Shown here: positions 14,252-22,546 of the stretch, in pieces
Numbering within the stretch: the stretch's first letter is position 1
Layout of the letters: each line of letters opens with the position of its first letter
Source: a virus
IMG/VR virus record: IMGVR_UViG_3300035698_006915
Location: 1 to 27,499 of that record
Strand: one strand, 5' to 3'
Length of the DNA stretch: 27,499 nucleotides
The notes under the pieces: generated by a model
The model's database searches: none
What the model saw: the letters and a program-made list of their open reading frames with translations, nothing else
Told to the model about the DNA's origin: nothing
Position numbers and translations under genes: made by a program

Positions 14252-16179
14252 TGGGTTTAGACTATAACGGCATCCCTGAATTCTCAAGGAAGAGAGATTT
14301 ATTCATCTCTTCTATTGATGATAATTTGCTCTCCTCAGTTCTCGAGGATGACACAAGGGATAAGATAGAGGATAGAATCTTTGATGATATAGCTAGGACT
14401 TATCTAAAAGGCGAAGCACTTAAGAAAGCTCTAGGAGATATGGATAAGGCTGGGTTTATACCAGTTGAGTCTATGTCAAAGGTCATCTCTTCTATTCAAA
14501 GAGTCAATCCAGATGCAAGTAGTTACGATGTAATAACATTCGGACTCTTCAAGGAAGCCTGTGAGTTTCTACACAGTAGGTCGTCTTCACTCAATGAAGA
14601 ATTCCTCGGCACTTACAATATTATAGACCCTGACCTACAAGGTCAGACTATAACTACGGTTCATAAGAATGTCAAACACTCTGGTGATGACTGGATATCT
14701 GACTTCCTGATGGCTGGGTCAGCTGTAGCAGGTATCATGCTTACAGGATTCATGAATGACCTGTTCACTTCCGTTGCTCCTAGGACTACTTCTCCTGATA
14801 ACGAGATGAAGCAATGGGGAGCTCAGGGTATCATAATCACAGTTGCTCTTCTTATAGAGCTAGGCATAACATATGCCCAGATGGAAGAGAAATTCAAAGG
14901 CTCTAACACTATAGACTCAGATACTCTTAATTCATTCAAGGATCTAGAGAGCGATCCTACTGGTAGAGCAGAGATACTTTCTGAGGCTGGATACGACTAC
15001 GAATCCCTAAGGAACAATCAAGCTTTCGATGACTATGTTGCTATTAAGGATTACTCTATTGAGTATATAAAGAGACAGAAGCAACAAGAGAAGTATCAGC
15101 ACTGGATCTCTTGGATCAGTGTAGTTGCAAACCAGGGACTCGTCAAGCACGGACTAGCCATGGCTCCCGTCTTCTCAGAGAAATGGGCTGCATTCTCAAC
15201 TGAAACCTCTGAGGTTAAGGAAACACTAGAAGATCCATTCGACGAGGCTAAGGACAAGGTTGTATCTAACTTTAACAATGGTCTAAAGAGTTATCTGTCT
15301 GGTCTGAATTCTAACAGTAGCGATATGTATGACGATACATATGCTGCGTTTAACTTCCAGCTAGATGAAAGAATACTATGCTGCATGATATACTTCCTAG
15401 GCCCTCTTGACTCGAGCGCACTTGAGTCCATATCTAAGGTGCTGAAGATATCCCTCATAAGATTCAATGTGGACTTCAGACAGCTAACAGCATTTATGCT
15501 AGACAGCACTCTTACGTCTATCCTGAACATGGCTGCTACCTATTCAAGTAAACTTATAAGCGAGATATCAGATGATATCCTGGGCACCTTCTTCTCATTG
15601 CCTAAGAATGATTTCGAGGCTATGATAAAGTTATGCGTGGGTATTGACTGGCTCTTCAAGATGCTAGACGATGCAATAGGGAGCATAGTTGAAATGATAG
15701 AGGATATGCTTAATCAATTAAGACTCTCCATTGAAGCTATCTGCGGCAAGTCTCAAGCGTTAGCCTCTAATATTGTTGAGAATAGAGCCGTTATAACGCT
15801 TGTAGCAATGCTAGACTCGATAGTTAGCAAGCTAGATCATGCCAATGAAGTATGCCATGCTAACCTGGATGATAAGGAGTTACCTCTCATAGATAACTAC
15901 CAGGCAGCAGACGCAGCAATCCAATTTGTTGCAATAGAATTGCCTAATTTGTTCCCAGTTATGTCCATGAGTGAAGAAGATAGCAGGAAATACTTTAGAG
16001 ACGTTTCAGGTTTCGAGACAAGAACACTTGGATTAGCAGTGCCTGGCACTGATTCAGAAGGTAAACAACTAAGGCCACTAGAGTTTAGTGACCCAGTAAC
16101 AGATTGCTCAAGTCAATCATTAGCATCAGAAAGTATAGCATTAGGAAGAAAACTATCAGAGCTGTTTAAGGCAAAATAA
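14251..16179 (+). CDS. Large protein of unknown function between TerL and portal (642 aa)
   Basis: A long helix-rich, acidic protein with two candidate membrane segments at about 148-172 (DFLMAGSAVAGIMLTGFM) and 191-210 (GIIITVALLIELGITYA). The remaining 430 residues are helical, with amphipathic heptads near 450-520. The position between the motor and the portal, with TAATG coupling to terL and a five-base gap to the portal, suggests a virion or assembly protein made in step with them, perhaps a portal-associated or ejected protein. I recognise no family or catalytic motif. Its size makes it the largest unexplained gene in the head module. Confidence 0.72.
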   Translation: MGLDYNGIPEFSRKRDLFISSIDDNLLSSVLEDDTRDKIEDRIFDDIARTYLKGEALKKALGDMDKAGFIPVESMSKVISSIQRVNPDASSYDVITFGLFKEACEFLHSRSSSLNEEFLGTYNIIDPDLQGQTITTVHKNVKHSGDDWISDFLMAGSAVAGIMLTGFMNDLFTSVAPRTTSPDNEMKQWGAQGIIITVALLIELGITYAQMEEKFKGSNTIDSDTLNSFKDLESDPTGRAEILSEAGYDYESLRNNQAFDDYVAIKDYSIEYIKRQKQQEKYQHWISWISVVANQGLVKHGLAMAPVFSEKWAAFSTETSEVKETLEDPFDEAKDKVVSNFNNGLKSYLSGLNSNSSDMYDDTYAAFNFQLDERILCCMIYFLGPLDSSALESISKVLKISLIRFNVDFRQLTAFMLDSTLTSILNMAATYSSKLISEISDDILGTFFSLPKNDFEAMIKLCVGIDWLFKMLDDAIGSIVEMIEDMLNQLRLSIEAICGKSQALASNIVENRAVITLVAMLDSIVSKLDHANEVCHANLDDKELPLIDNYQAADAAIQFVAIELPNLFPVMSMSEEDSRKYFRDVSGFETRTLGLAVPGTDSEGKQLRPLEFSDPVTDCSSQSLASESIALGRKLSELFKAK

Positions 16180-16183
16180 TAAT

Positions 16184-18337
16184 ATGGGCATTTTCGACTT
16201 TTTTAAAAATATAAATAGAGCTAAGGCTCATGATAAGCAGCTAACGGATATTAGACTTGCCATAGGTAAGATAGCAAAGGAAGGCGAAAAGAACGCTTCC
16301 ATTAAGAAGGTGATAGGAGAGAAGAGAATGACTCTTCCTAAGCCTCTTATGTATTCTAATCCTACAACGCATGCTACAACATCTAGTGACAATAGGCAAT
16401 ATCATGGACCTGTACACGACTTAACAGAGATAGCTCAGGCTATGGATGTTGAGCCTTACGTCAATCAGTCTGTCAGAAAGCACAGGGAGCAGATCCTTAA
16501 AGAAGGCTATTCTATTGTAGGCGAAGATGATGAGATGGTTGAGTATGTAAACAGGAGACTGTTTGAGATATCTTTAATATCTGGCATATCCACTAACGAA
16601 TTCGTAAGAGAGTTTGCATATAACCTTGCTGCGTACGCTACATCCTTCCTTGTACTCAAGAGAGACATGGAGAAGAGTTCAGGTAGGAGAATAAAGTGGC
16701 ATGGCAAGAGACTTGATCCTATAGCTGCAATATACCCCTTGGATCCTACCTCTGTAAGTGTAAAGCTTAACAAGTACGGACATCCTATTAAGTGGAAGCA
16801 GACAGTTGAACAGAGTATAAGTAACGACAGGGTTAGAACCTACAACGCAGATGATGTCATTGTAGCTACCATAGATAAGAAAGCTGGGTTTGTATTTGGA
16901 ACACCCTACATTCTACCTGTCCTTGACGACGTAAGAGCTCTTAGACGACTTGAAGAGTTAGCTGAGACCTCTGCTCGCAAGTATGCTTATCCTTCTTCTC
17001 ACTGGAGAGTGGGAACAGATGAGTTCCCTGCTCAGTCATATGATGATGGCACTACTGAGATTGAAATACTTCAGATGCAGGTTCAGAACATGACTCCAGA
17101 GGGAGGCTTGGTTACTACTCACAGAATCGAACAAGATGTAATAAACGAAAGTGCCGCAGTATTCGATGTAGAGAAATATATCAAGTACTACGAGCAACGT
17201 GTTCTTGGTGGCTTAAGACTTAGCCCCGTTGACATTGGTAGAGGTGACGTATCCAAGGCAAGTGCTGGTGCAGTCTCTCAATCCCTACAAGACTCCTCAA
17301 GAGACTTCCAGGCTATCATCCAGGATAGACTAACTACAGAGCTTATAATCCCTCTCCTGCTCGAAGGCGGTTTTGATATTAAGCATGACAATATAGTTAG
17401 ATTCGAATTCCCAATGATAGACAGAGAAGAAGAGAGAGCTAAGCAGTCTCACGGCGCTGACCTCTTTAACAACTCTGTCATTACCTGCACAGAGTACAGA
17501 CAAGAGTATCTCGCCAAGAAAGAACTTGACGAAGAGCAGCTTAAGGATGTCAAGTCAAACCTTGATCACGAGAAAGCTAAAGAGCTACAAGAGATGGCAG
17601 AGGCTGCTGCAGTCAAGCAAGCTAAGGTTAGCAAGGCTGCTGCCAATACTACTGCTAATAAGAACAGACCGAAGAATCAGTCTGGCCAGAAGAAGGCTAA
17701 GACTAAGATCACGGCTAACAATAGCTTAAAGCAAGAGAGGCAGCTACACAGAGACACAGTCTCTAATCAGCTATCCAAGTACAAAGAGTTTATCTCTCTT
17801 GATGAGCTATCTGTTACAGCTAATAACTTCTTTGATAACTTCCAGTCCATATGCATAGTAGACTCTAAGTCGAGCATACTTAGCGCAATGAATGAGGGAG
17901 TCAATGACGCCTTAGTCTACTCAGATAAGGATTCATACTCTGTCCCTAAGAAGTCAATAGATAGGTTCTTCAAGAACTACGTAGGAAAAGGCATTAAGTC
18001 TTTAACTGATGGCTCTCTAAGGTACATAAAGAACAGTACCAAGATGGAAGAGCTCCCAGAAGTAGGGCTTCATTCAGTATTTGACCAGCTTGAGGATGAC
18101 CTAGGATACCTTTGCGACAAGCAGATTGATATAGCATACAGATTTGGCTTCTCTAAAGCATTGAAGTCCTGTGGCTATACTGACTTCGCAATGGCTCCGA
18201 TCGAAGGTCATGCATGTGATGACTGCATTGAGACAGGCGATATAAGCGTATCACTTGAGTCTAAGGACATGCCTTATCATGTGCTACTTGCTACTCATGA
18301 CAGCTGCGTATTCGCTCCTTATGTGATGGAAGAATAA
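16184..18337 (+). CDS. Portal protein with C-terminal Mu-F/SPP1 gp7-like extension (717 aa)
   Basis: The portal is the dodecameric ring through which DNA enters and leaves the capsid. Residues about 60-450 show portal features: QYHGPVHDLTEIAQ, then a mixed region with the clip and stem (FGTPYILPVLDDVRALRRLEE) and RQEYLAKKEL near the end. A Lys/Ala/Asn-rich linker follows at about 485-525. The last 180 residues are a separate helical domain ending in C678-D-D-C681 and H705-D-S-C708, the Cys/His pattern of the Mu gpF/SPP1 gp7 minor head proteins. This fusion would place the minor head protein on the portal ring. There is no Shine-Dalgarno site; the start is five bases after the upstream stop. 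Confidence 0.87.
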   Translation: MGIFDFFKNINRAKAHDKQLTDIRLAIGKIAKEGEKNASIKKVIGEKRMTLPKPLMYSNPTTHATTSSDNRQYHGPVHDLTEIAQAMDVEPYVNQSVRKHREQILKEGYSIVGEDDEMVEYVNRRLFEISLISGISTNEFVREFAYNLAAYATSFLVLKRDMEKSSGRRIKWHGKRLDPIAAIYPLDPTSVSVKLNKYGHPIKWKQTVEQSISNDRVRTYNADDVIVATIDKKAGFVFGTPYILPVLDDVRALRRLEELAETSARKYAYPSSHWRVGTDEFPAQSYDDGTTEIEILQMQVQNMTPEGGLVTTHRIEQDVINESAAVFDVEKYIKYYEQRVLGGLRLSPVDIGRGDVSKASAGAVSQSLQDSSRDFQAIIQDRLTTELIIPLLLEGGFDIKHDNIVRFEFPMIDREEERAKQSHGADLFNNSVITCTEYRQEYLAKKELDEEQLKDVKSNLDHEKAKELQEMAEAAAVKQAKVSKAAANTTANKNRPKNQSGQKKAKTKITANNSLKQERQLHRDTVSNQLSKYKEFISLDELSVTANNFFDNFQSICIVDSKSSILSAMNEGVNDALVYSDKDSYSVPKKSIDRFFKNYVGKGIKSLTDGSLRYIKNSTKMEELPEVGLHSVFDQLEDDLGYLCDKQIDIAYRFGFSKALKSCGYTDFAMAPIEGHACDDCIETGDISVSLESKDMPYHVLLATHDSCVFAPYVMEE

Positions 18338-18366
18338 ATATAAGTCGGAATATAATCAGGATCCAT

Positions 18367-18528
18367 ATGACTAATAAACACAAGGACTTAGAGTCCGAGG
18401 AATATGAAAGTGTTGAAGAATTACAGCACAAGGATAAGGTTAAGATTCGAAGATTGAAGAATACTCGCGAGTCAAAAACTTCTAAATCAAGAAATAAGCC
18501 CAAAACAAAAACAGATGACAAATCCTAA
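18367..18528 (+). CDS. Small highly charged protein (53 aa)
   Basis: A 53-residue protein with an acidic N-terminal half (DLESEEYESVEEL) and a strongly basic C-terminal half rich in Lys, Arg and Ser. The ATG has a good ribosome site, AGGA at 18358-18361, five bases upstream, and the frame overlaps the protease start by 14 bases, matching the tight packing of the module. Its place between portal and protease suggests an assembly factor or internal head protein; similar small basic proteins bind packaged DNA. The function is unknown. It is easily missed because of its length. Confidence 0.62.
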   Translation: MTNKHKDLESEEYESVEELQHKDKVKIRRLKNTRESKTSKSRNKPKTKTDDKS

Positions 18529-20098
18529 GTTTCGAATCATAGACAACTTAAATGTTAACTTTAAGTCACTTAGACCTGATGCATTGGATTTATTCTCTGA
18601 CGCTATAGAGGTTAACAAGAAGCCTATCCTGTCAGTGGATATAGATGCTACTCACTCCGGAAGACTCACTAACATGAGAGTTTATCCAGGAGCAAGAGTA
18701 AAGAGATCAATGAAGACATTTTTAGAACCGGTTGGGAAGCCGGTTTTAAAGCATCACGACATGCGCTCTGACCCAATAGGTAGAGTTACTGATGCTAAGT
18801 TCATTCAACTAAAAACAGGCGATGATTTTAAGTATGATTATCGTAATCCAACGAAAGATACAGGCTCTGGCTTTATTCAGCTAGGACTCAATATCATGGA
18901 GCAAGATGCTATAGAGCAATTCGTTGATGGAAGAATTCAACAGTTCTCTACAAGTCAAGACTTCCAAGATGTATTCTGCTCCGTATGCGGAAAGAACATT
19001 GCAGACGAAATGTCTATGTTCTGGAATGAGCATGAGCATAAAGTTGGAGAAACTTACAAAGTAAAAGTTGGCAAGAAGTCACAAGACTTCCTATGCTACC
19101 TAATCACAGGCGACCTTAATTATGTTGAGGTATCGCCTGTTAACATTCCAGCTGACGAGCACACTAAAGTCAATGGCTTTAAGTTTATCGAACCAGCATC
19201 GGACAGTGGCATAGGAACGATGGAATGCTTTAGCGATTCTGTTGCCTCTGTCGCATCAATGACTCTCTCTGTCGGATCTGACTCAGTAGTAGACCTCTTT
19301 GCAGGTAACTACGATTCAGCTAAAGACAGAAAAACCCTTACCGGAAAAACAATAGTAGCTGTATCTCCACTGTTTACAGACTTACTACAAGATCATCAAC
19401 AGGAAGAAGATATGAAAACTGAACAAGATAAGTCCGATAAGGACGAAACCAAAGAAACAACTGATGCAATCGCGGCCAGCGATACATCGGAAGATAACTC
19501 AGACAACGACGGCAGTAGCAAGGAAGAGGAAGGTGTCGTAGCCCCTGTGACCGAAGCTAAAGTTGAAGATAAGAGTGATCAAAGTGGCTTGAGCGATACG
19601 GCTCTTACTGTTTCATTAGAAGCAGTTACCGTTCAACTCGAAACACTTAAAACTGAGAAGGCGGAAGCTGACTCAAAAATTGATCGTCTTGAAGCTAAGA
19701 TTGCTGAAAGAGATGAAGAAATTGATAAGGCGAAGACCGCCGCAACAGACAGCCTGACAGAGACGAAGGCTGCACTAGCAGGTCAACTACTTACCTCTAG
19801 ACTTATTCTTAAGAAGCAAGACGTTACTTCTATTAAATCTAAAGACGAATACGAAGCAAAGATAGTAAGCTTTACTGAAAGGAAGATTGAGTCCCTCAAA
19901 GATTCAATCTCTGATCTATCTGTTGAAGTAGCGGAAGCTATGTCAACGATGGGTGTAAAGACCTCTGCTGATTTTGCAGCTGACTCGATCGAAGATGACG
20001 TAACGAGTGTTGCCACTGACAGTAAAAAGCCAGTAGTAGCGCCCAAGCCTCAATCAAAAGACGAAAGCATCACATCATACTTTAATGAAAACAATTAA
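18515..20098 (+). CDS. Prohead maturation protease fused to scaffold domain (527 aa)
   Basis: Residues 1-230 fit the head maturation protease fold: the His motif KHHDMRSDPIGRV (H80/H81), the serine region QQFSTSQDF (S145 or S147) and VEVSPVNIPAD near 203-213, which matches the E-x-S-x-V-x-x-P-A signature of HK97-type proteases. Inside the domain is a C155-x2-C158 knuckle with H173, H175 and C194, a probable zinc-binding insertion known from relatives. Residues about 295-527 are acidic and coiled coil (SLEAVTVQLETLKTEKAEAD), the usual scaffold. The protease cuts scaffold and capsid proteins during maturation. Start 18515 overlaps the preceding small gene; the scaffold part has an internal start at 19412. 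Confidence 0.9.
   Translation: MTNPKFRIIDNLNVNFKSLRPDALDLFSDAIEVNKKPILSVDIDATHSGRLTNMRVYPGARVKRSMKTFLEPVGKPVLKHHDMRSDPIGRVTDAKFIQLKTGDDFKYDYRNPTKDTGSGFIQLGLNIMEQDAIEQFVDGRIQQFSTSQDFQDVFCSVCGKNIADEMSMFWNEHEHKVGETYKVKVGKKSQDFLCYLITGDLNYVEVSPVNIPADEHTKVNGFKFIEPASDSGIGTMECFSDSVASVASMTLSVGSDSVVDLFAGNYDSAKDRKTLTGKTIVAVSPLFTDLLQDHQQEEDMKTEQDKSDKDETKETTDAIAASDTSEDNSDNDGSSKEEEGVVAPVTEAKVEDKSDQSGLSDTALTVSLEAVTVQLETLKTEKAEADSKIDRLEAKIAERDEEIDKAKTAATDSLTETKAALAGQLLTSRLILKKQDVTSIKSKDEYEAKIVSFTERKIESLKDSISDLSVEVAEAMSTMGVKTSADFAADSIEDDVTSVATDSKKPVVAPKPQSKDESITSYFNENN
19412..20098 (+). CDS. Likely nested scaffold protein (228 aa) from internal start
   Basis: An in-frame ATG (Met300 of the protease-scaffold polyprotein) is preceded by AGGAAG at 19401-19406, five bases upstream, a better ribosome site than that of the full-length gene. 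It starts just before the acidic, coiled-coil scaffold half and leaves out the protease. Lambda C/Nu3 and related systems make a free scaffold from such nested starts. The product would be mostly Asp/Glu/Lys helix, ending with SYFNENN. The reading is from sequence only; whether the start is used is not shown. Confidence 0.62.
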   Translation: MKTEQDKSDKDETKETTDAIAASDTSEDNSDNDGSSKEEEGVVAPVTEAKVEDKSDQSGLSDTALTVSLEAVTVQLETLKTEKAEADSKIDRLEAKIAERDEEIDKAKTAATDSLTETKAALAGQLLTSRLILKKQDVTSIKSKDEYEAKIVSFTERKIESLKDSISDLSVEVAEAMSTMGVKTSADFAADSIEDDVTSVATDSKKPVVAPKPQSKDESITSYFNENN

Positions 20099-20112
20099 CC
20101 CCTTAATATATA

Positions 20113-20116
20113 GGAG
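20113..20116 (+). promoter_or_regulatory. Ribosome binding site for the pre-capsid gene
   Basis: GGAG eight bases before the ATG at 20125, in a 26-base gap after the scaffold stop. It contrasts with the coupled genes around it and suggests strong independent translation. Confidence 0.65.
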
Positions 20117-20124
20117 ACTAAACT

Positions 20125-20997
20125 ATGGCGTTTAGAACCCCGAGAGGATACGCGGTCAACAGACCTCCGTATCAAGAAATTCAAGAGGGCGTAAGACCGG
20201 AGACTAGCACAGTTCCAATGGAAGCATATACAGGACTCGCTCCTGTTCGTGTGGACAAGCTTCATGACGATCCAATCGTTATCGACGCTGGAACTATCGT
20301 TGGCATCGCTACAGGTGGAACTGCAGTAGGTAAGATCTTCCCGGCTCACGCCGTGACAGGTCAGATCACAATGCACTTCCAATCAAGTGATAATACTGAC
20401 TGGGGCCTACCGGCCGCAGACACTACCGATCTTGCATCCGTACTCACAGATGGCCCCGTGCTTCCTTTAGGAGTAGTTACCATGCCGGTATACTCCTTCT
20501 TCCTGCAAGCCGAATATCAAAACTACACTAGAAACGTCAACGTTCCTATTGTAACAGATTACATGATCCAGATTCCTGCACTAAACGCAGGCGAAAGAGC
20601 TATTAATGCCGGTGACCTAGTTATGGTCAACGACGTTGCTACTCTAGGAGAGTATGGTCGCATAGGTGACCTTGCTGACACTGCTAACCTGCTTGGTAGA
20701 TTTACCAGATGGGACGGCACAGCTGCTTCTATGGATAAAGTAATCGGACGCTGCTACCAGAACCTCGCATTTGCCGATGGAACTATTAACGTAGCTGGAA
20801 CTGTTCTTAGCGCAGACACTACTCAGTCACTTACGACTGCTGGTTCTGCAGAATTCAAAGGCCTAGAGAGAGTGCAAACTGTCGACGGGCTTGGTAACGC
20901 TGGTTCTGGAACCGCTGGTACACCTTCATGGTTGCGCAGCGCTCAATCAGACGCCACTGGTACCTACTACGCTCTAACAATTCTTGTTAGACTATAA
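20125..20997 (+). CDS. Probable capsid accessory (decoration/cement) protein (290 aa)
   Basis: A 290-residue, beta-rich protein with repeated hydrophobic/Thr-rich strands (GTIVGIATGGTAVGKIF, TINVAGTVLSADTT), low in charge, no signal peptide and no membrane helix. It lies directly before the major capsid gene, with a strong ribosome site, so it is likely made in high amounts. Its codon choice, richer in C-ending codons than the upstream genes, resembles that of the capsid gene. By position and composition a capsid decoration or cement protein is most likely; a head fibre is the alternative. No family is recognised with certainty. Confidence 0.6.
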   Translation: MAFRTPRGYAVNRPPYQEIQEGVRPETSTVPMEAYTGLAPVRVDKLHDDPIVIDAGTIVGIATGGTAVGKIFPAHAVTGQITMHFQSSDNTDWGLPAADTTDLASVLTDGPVLPLGVVTMPVYSFFLQAEYQNYTRNVNVPIVTDYMIQIPALNAGERAINAGDLVMVNDVATLGEYGRIGDLADTANLLGRFTRWDGTAASMDKVIGRCYQNLAFADGTINVAGTVLSADTTQSLTTAGSAEFKGLERVQTVDGLGNAGSGTAGTPSWLRSAQSDATGTYYALTILVRL

Positions 20998-21000
20998 GAT

Positions 21001-21007
21001 AAAGGAG
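21001..21007 (+). promoter_or_regulatory. Ribosome binding site of the major capsid gene
   Basis: AAAGGAG ten bases before the ATG at 21018, followed by an A-rich spacer. It fits a highly expressed gene. Confidence 0.72.
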
Positions 21008-21017
21008 TAAAAAACAA

Positions 21018-22457
21018 ATGACTAAATTTAATAAACTTACTTCTGATGAGCTTGAAGTTTTCGACGAAAAGCAAAGAGACGTAGTGGTAAGAATGCAGGA
21101 CGGTTTCGAGTCTGCACTAGAAGACGTAAAAAGACAGGCTGTAGAGTCTGTTAAAGATGAACTAGGACACGATACTTCTATCGTTGGTCTAGATGAAAGA
21201 CAGCTTGCTTACCGCAAGGACTCTGTCAAGGTTAACAAGATGAAAGATCTTTGGACATCCAACGGAGTAATCCCTGGTGCTGAAGAACGCATGAGTGTTG
21301 CAGATATGATCAAGTTTGACCAGGGCTACAGCTCTGGCATCCGCACATCTGACAACTTCTCAACCGATCATCCTCTATTGATCCCTCGCGTAATCAGCGA
21401 AGTGGTCAAAGAAGCTATTGAGCCGAACATCGTGCTCACTGGTTTGCTTCAGAGAATTAATTATCAGCATGGTACGCAACTCACTTTCCCAAGTGTTGGT
21501 GCATTCAGTGCTGCTGATATCCCTGAAGGCGGCGAGTACCCAGAAAGAAGCCTCGACTTCGCTGGGCAAGTAGTCGCAACGATCGGTAAGAGTGGTCTTG
21601 CCGTCAAGATGACCGAAGAAATGATTCGTTACTCACTCTATGACGTAATGAGCATGCATCTTCGTGCAGCTGGCAAAGCCCTTATTCGGCACAAGGAACA
21701 GAAGGTATCAGACCTTATTATCGACAACGCTGGTGGTACTAACACTGTGTTCGATAACACGTCTGCTTCATACCCTTCTACTACTGGTCGCGACGCGGCT
21801 GGTGCCTATAACGGTACTCTTACTCTTGATGACCTTCACAAGGCGTACGCAACGTTCGTCGCTAGAGGTTTCACTCCCAACGCCCTAATCATGAACCCAT
21901 TCGCGTGGTCTATCTTTGCTGATGAAGCACTGATGCGCGCATTTGGCTTCCAGAATGGTGCTGGCATGTGGCAAGCTCTTCAAGGTGCTCCTGGCGCTGC
22001 TCCTCAGTGGAGTAACGGTGGGTTCGGCAATGGTCTTCTTCAGAACACCACTGTTGGAGATCCTCAGCAACTCGCTTCTACTCATACTACAGTTCCTGGC
22101 TTATTCCCATACGCATTCCGTATCATAGTAAGCCCTTACATGCCTTATAACGCAACCAACAACACAACGGACATGATCCTTTGCAGCGTTGATGAGCTAG
22201 GCGTGCTTGTAGTAGACGAAGACGTGGTTGTAGATAGCTGGAATGATCCTGCTCGTGACATCATGAAGGTTAAACTTCGTGAACGTTACGGTCTTGGTAG
22301 CATGAACAGCGGACAAGGTTCTGGTATTATCAAAGGTGTTAGCCTTGATCGTAGCTTCGACTTTGCTCACAACATCCAGACTACTATTGCGACCAGTGGT
22401 CTCGGTAGTTCTCTAGACGGCGACGCAACCTTCTCCGGTGTAACTGGACAAGCGTAA
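21018..22457 (+). CDS. Major capsid protein, HK97 fold (479 aa)
   Basis: The protein that forms the icosahedral shell. After a charged helical N-terminal part (1-100; a likely scaffold-like delta region, cut by the protease in relatives) come the features of an HK97-type subunit: SVADMIKFDQGY, the RVISEVVKEAI spine helix region, LLQRINYQHGTQLTFPSVG of the E-loop/P-domain, MTEEMIRYSLYDVMSMHLR and the A-domain part with WSIFADEALMRAFGF. The C terminus is Gly/Ser/Thr-rich. It follows the protease-scaffold and decoration genes in the usual order. The assignment by order and text is strong; the family within the HK97 group is not resolved. Confidence 0.9.
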   Translation: MTKFNKLTSDELEVFDEKQRDVVVRMQDGFESALEDVKRQAVESVKDELGHDTSIVGLDERQLAYRKDSVKVNKMKDLWTSNGVIPGAEERMSVADMIKFDQGYSSGIRTSDNFSTDHPLLIPRVISEVVKEAIEPNIVLTGLLQRINYQHGTQLTFPSVGAFSAADIPEGGEYPERSLDFAGQVVATIGKSGLAVKMTEEMIRYSLYDVMSMHLRAAGKALIRHKEQKVSDLIIDNAGGTNTVFDNTSASYPSTTGRDAAGAYNGTLTLDDLHKAYATFVARGFTPNALIMNPFAWSIFADEALMRAFGFQNGAGMWQALQGAPGAAPQWSNGGFGNGLLQNTTVGDPQQLASTHTTVPGLFPYAFRIIVSPYMPYNATNNTTDMILCSVDELGVLVVDEDVVVDSWNDPARDIMKVKLRERYGLGSMNSGQGSGIIKGVSLDRSFDFAHNIQTTIATSGLGSSLDGDATFSGVTGQA

Positions 22458-22459
22458 GC

Positions 22460-22522
22460 TAACTGAGTAATCAGTTAATTTGACAACTAAGGGCCCTTGA
22501 GGACTCAACCCCTCGGGGCCCT
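22460..22522 (+). terminator. Tandem hairpins after the capsid gene, terminator candidate
   Basis: The gap after the capsid stop holds a perfect 7-bp hairpin (TAACTGA/TCAGTTA, 22460-22477, loop GTAA) and a GC-rich one at 22490-22522 (AGGGCCC/GGGCCCT plus GAGG/CCTC with a small bulge and 8-base loop). Neither is followed by a clean U-run, so termination may be partial, or the hairpins may protect the 3' end of capsid mRNA. Transcription must continue some of the time into the following neck genes unless they have another promoter. Confidence 0.6.
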
Positions 22523-22546
22523 ATTCACTTTAGGCAGTAGAATAAA

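Noticed and set aside
16210-16217. T4 late-promoter-like TATAAATA
   Set aside because: It is within the start of the portal coding region, and the only other copy seen (3455-3462) is deep in the fibre gene. No such element occurs in an intergenic gap, so it is probably chance.
18351-18356. Perfect TATAAT before the 53-residue gene
   Set aside because: It lies immediately before the ribosome site and lacks a -35; transcription from it would leave out the Shine-Dalgarno sequence.
18726-18745. Inverted repeat AACCGG/CCGGTT in the protease gene
   Set aside because: A 6-bp stem inside the conserved protease motif region; explained by coding sequence and not unusual at this length.
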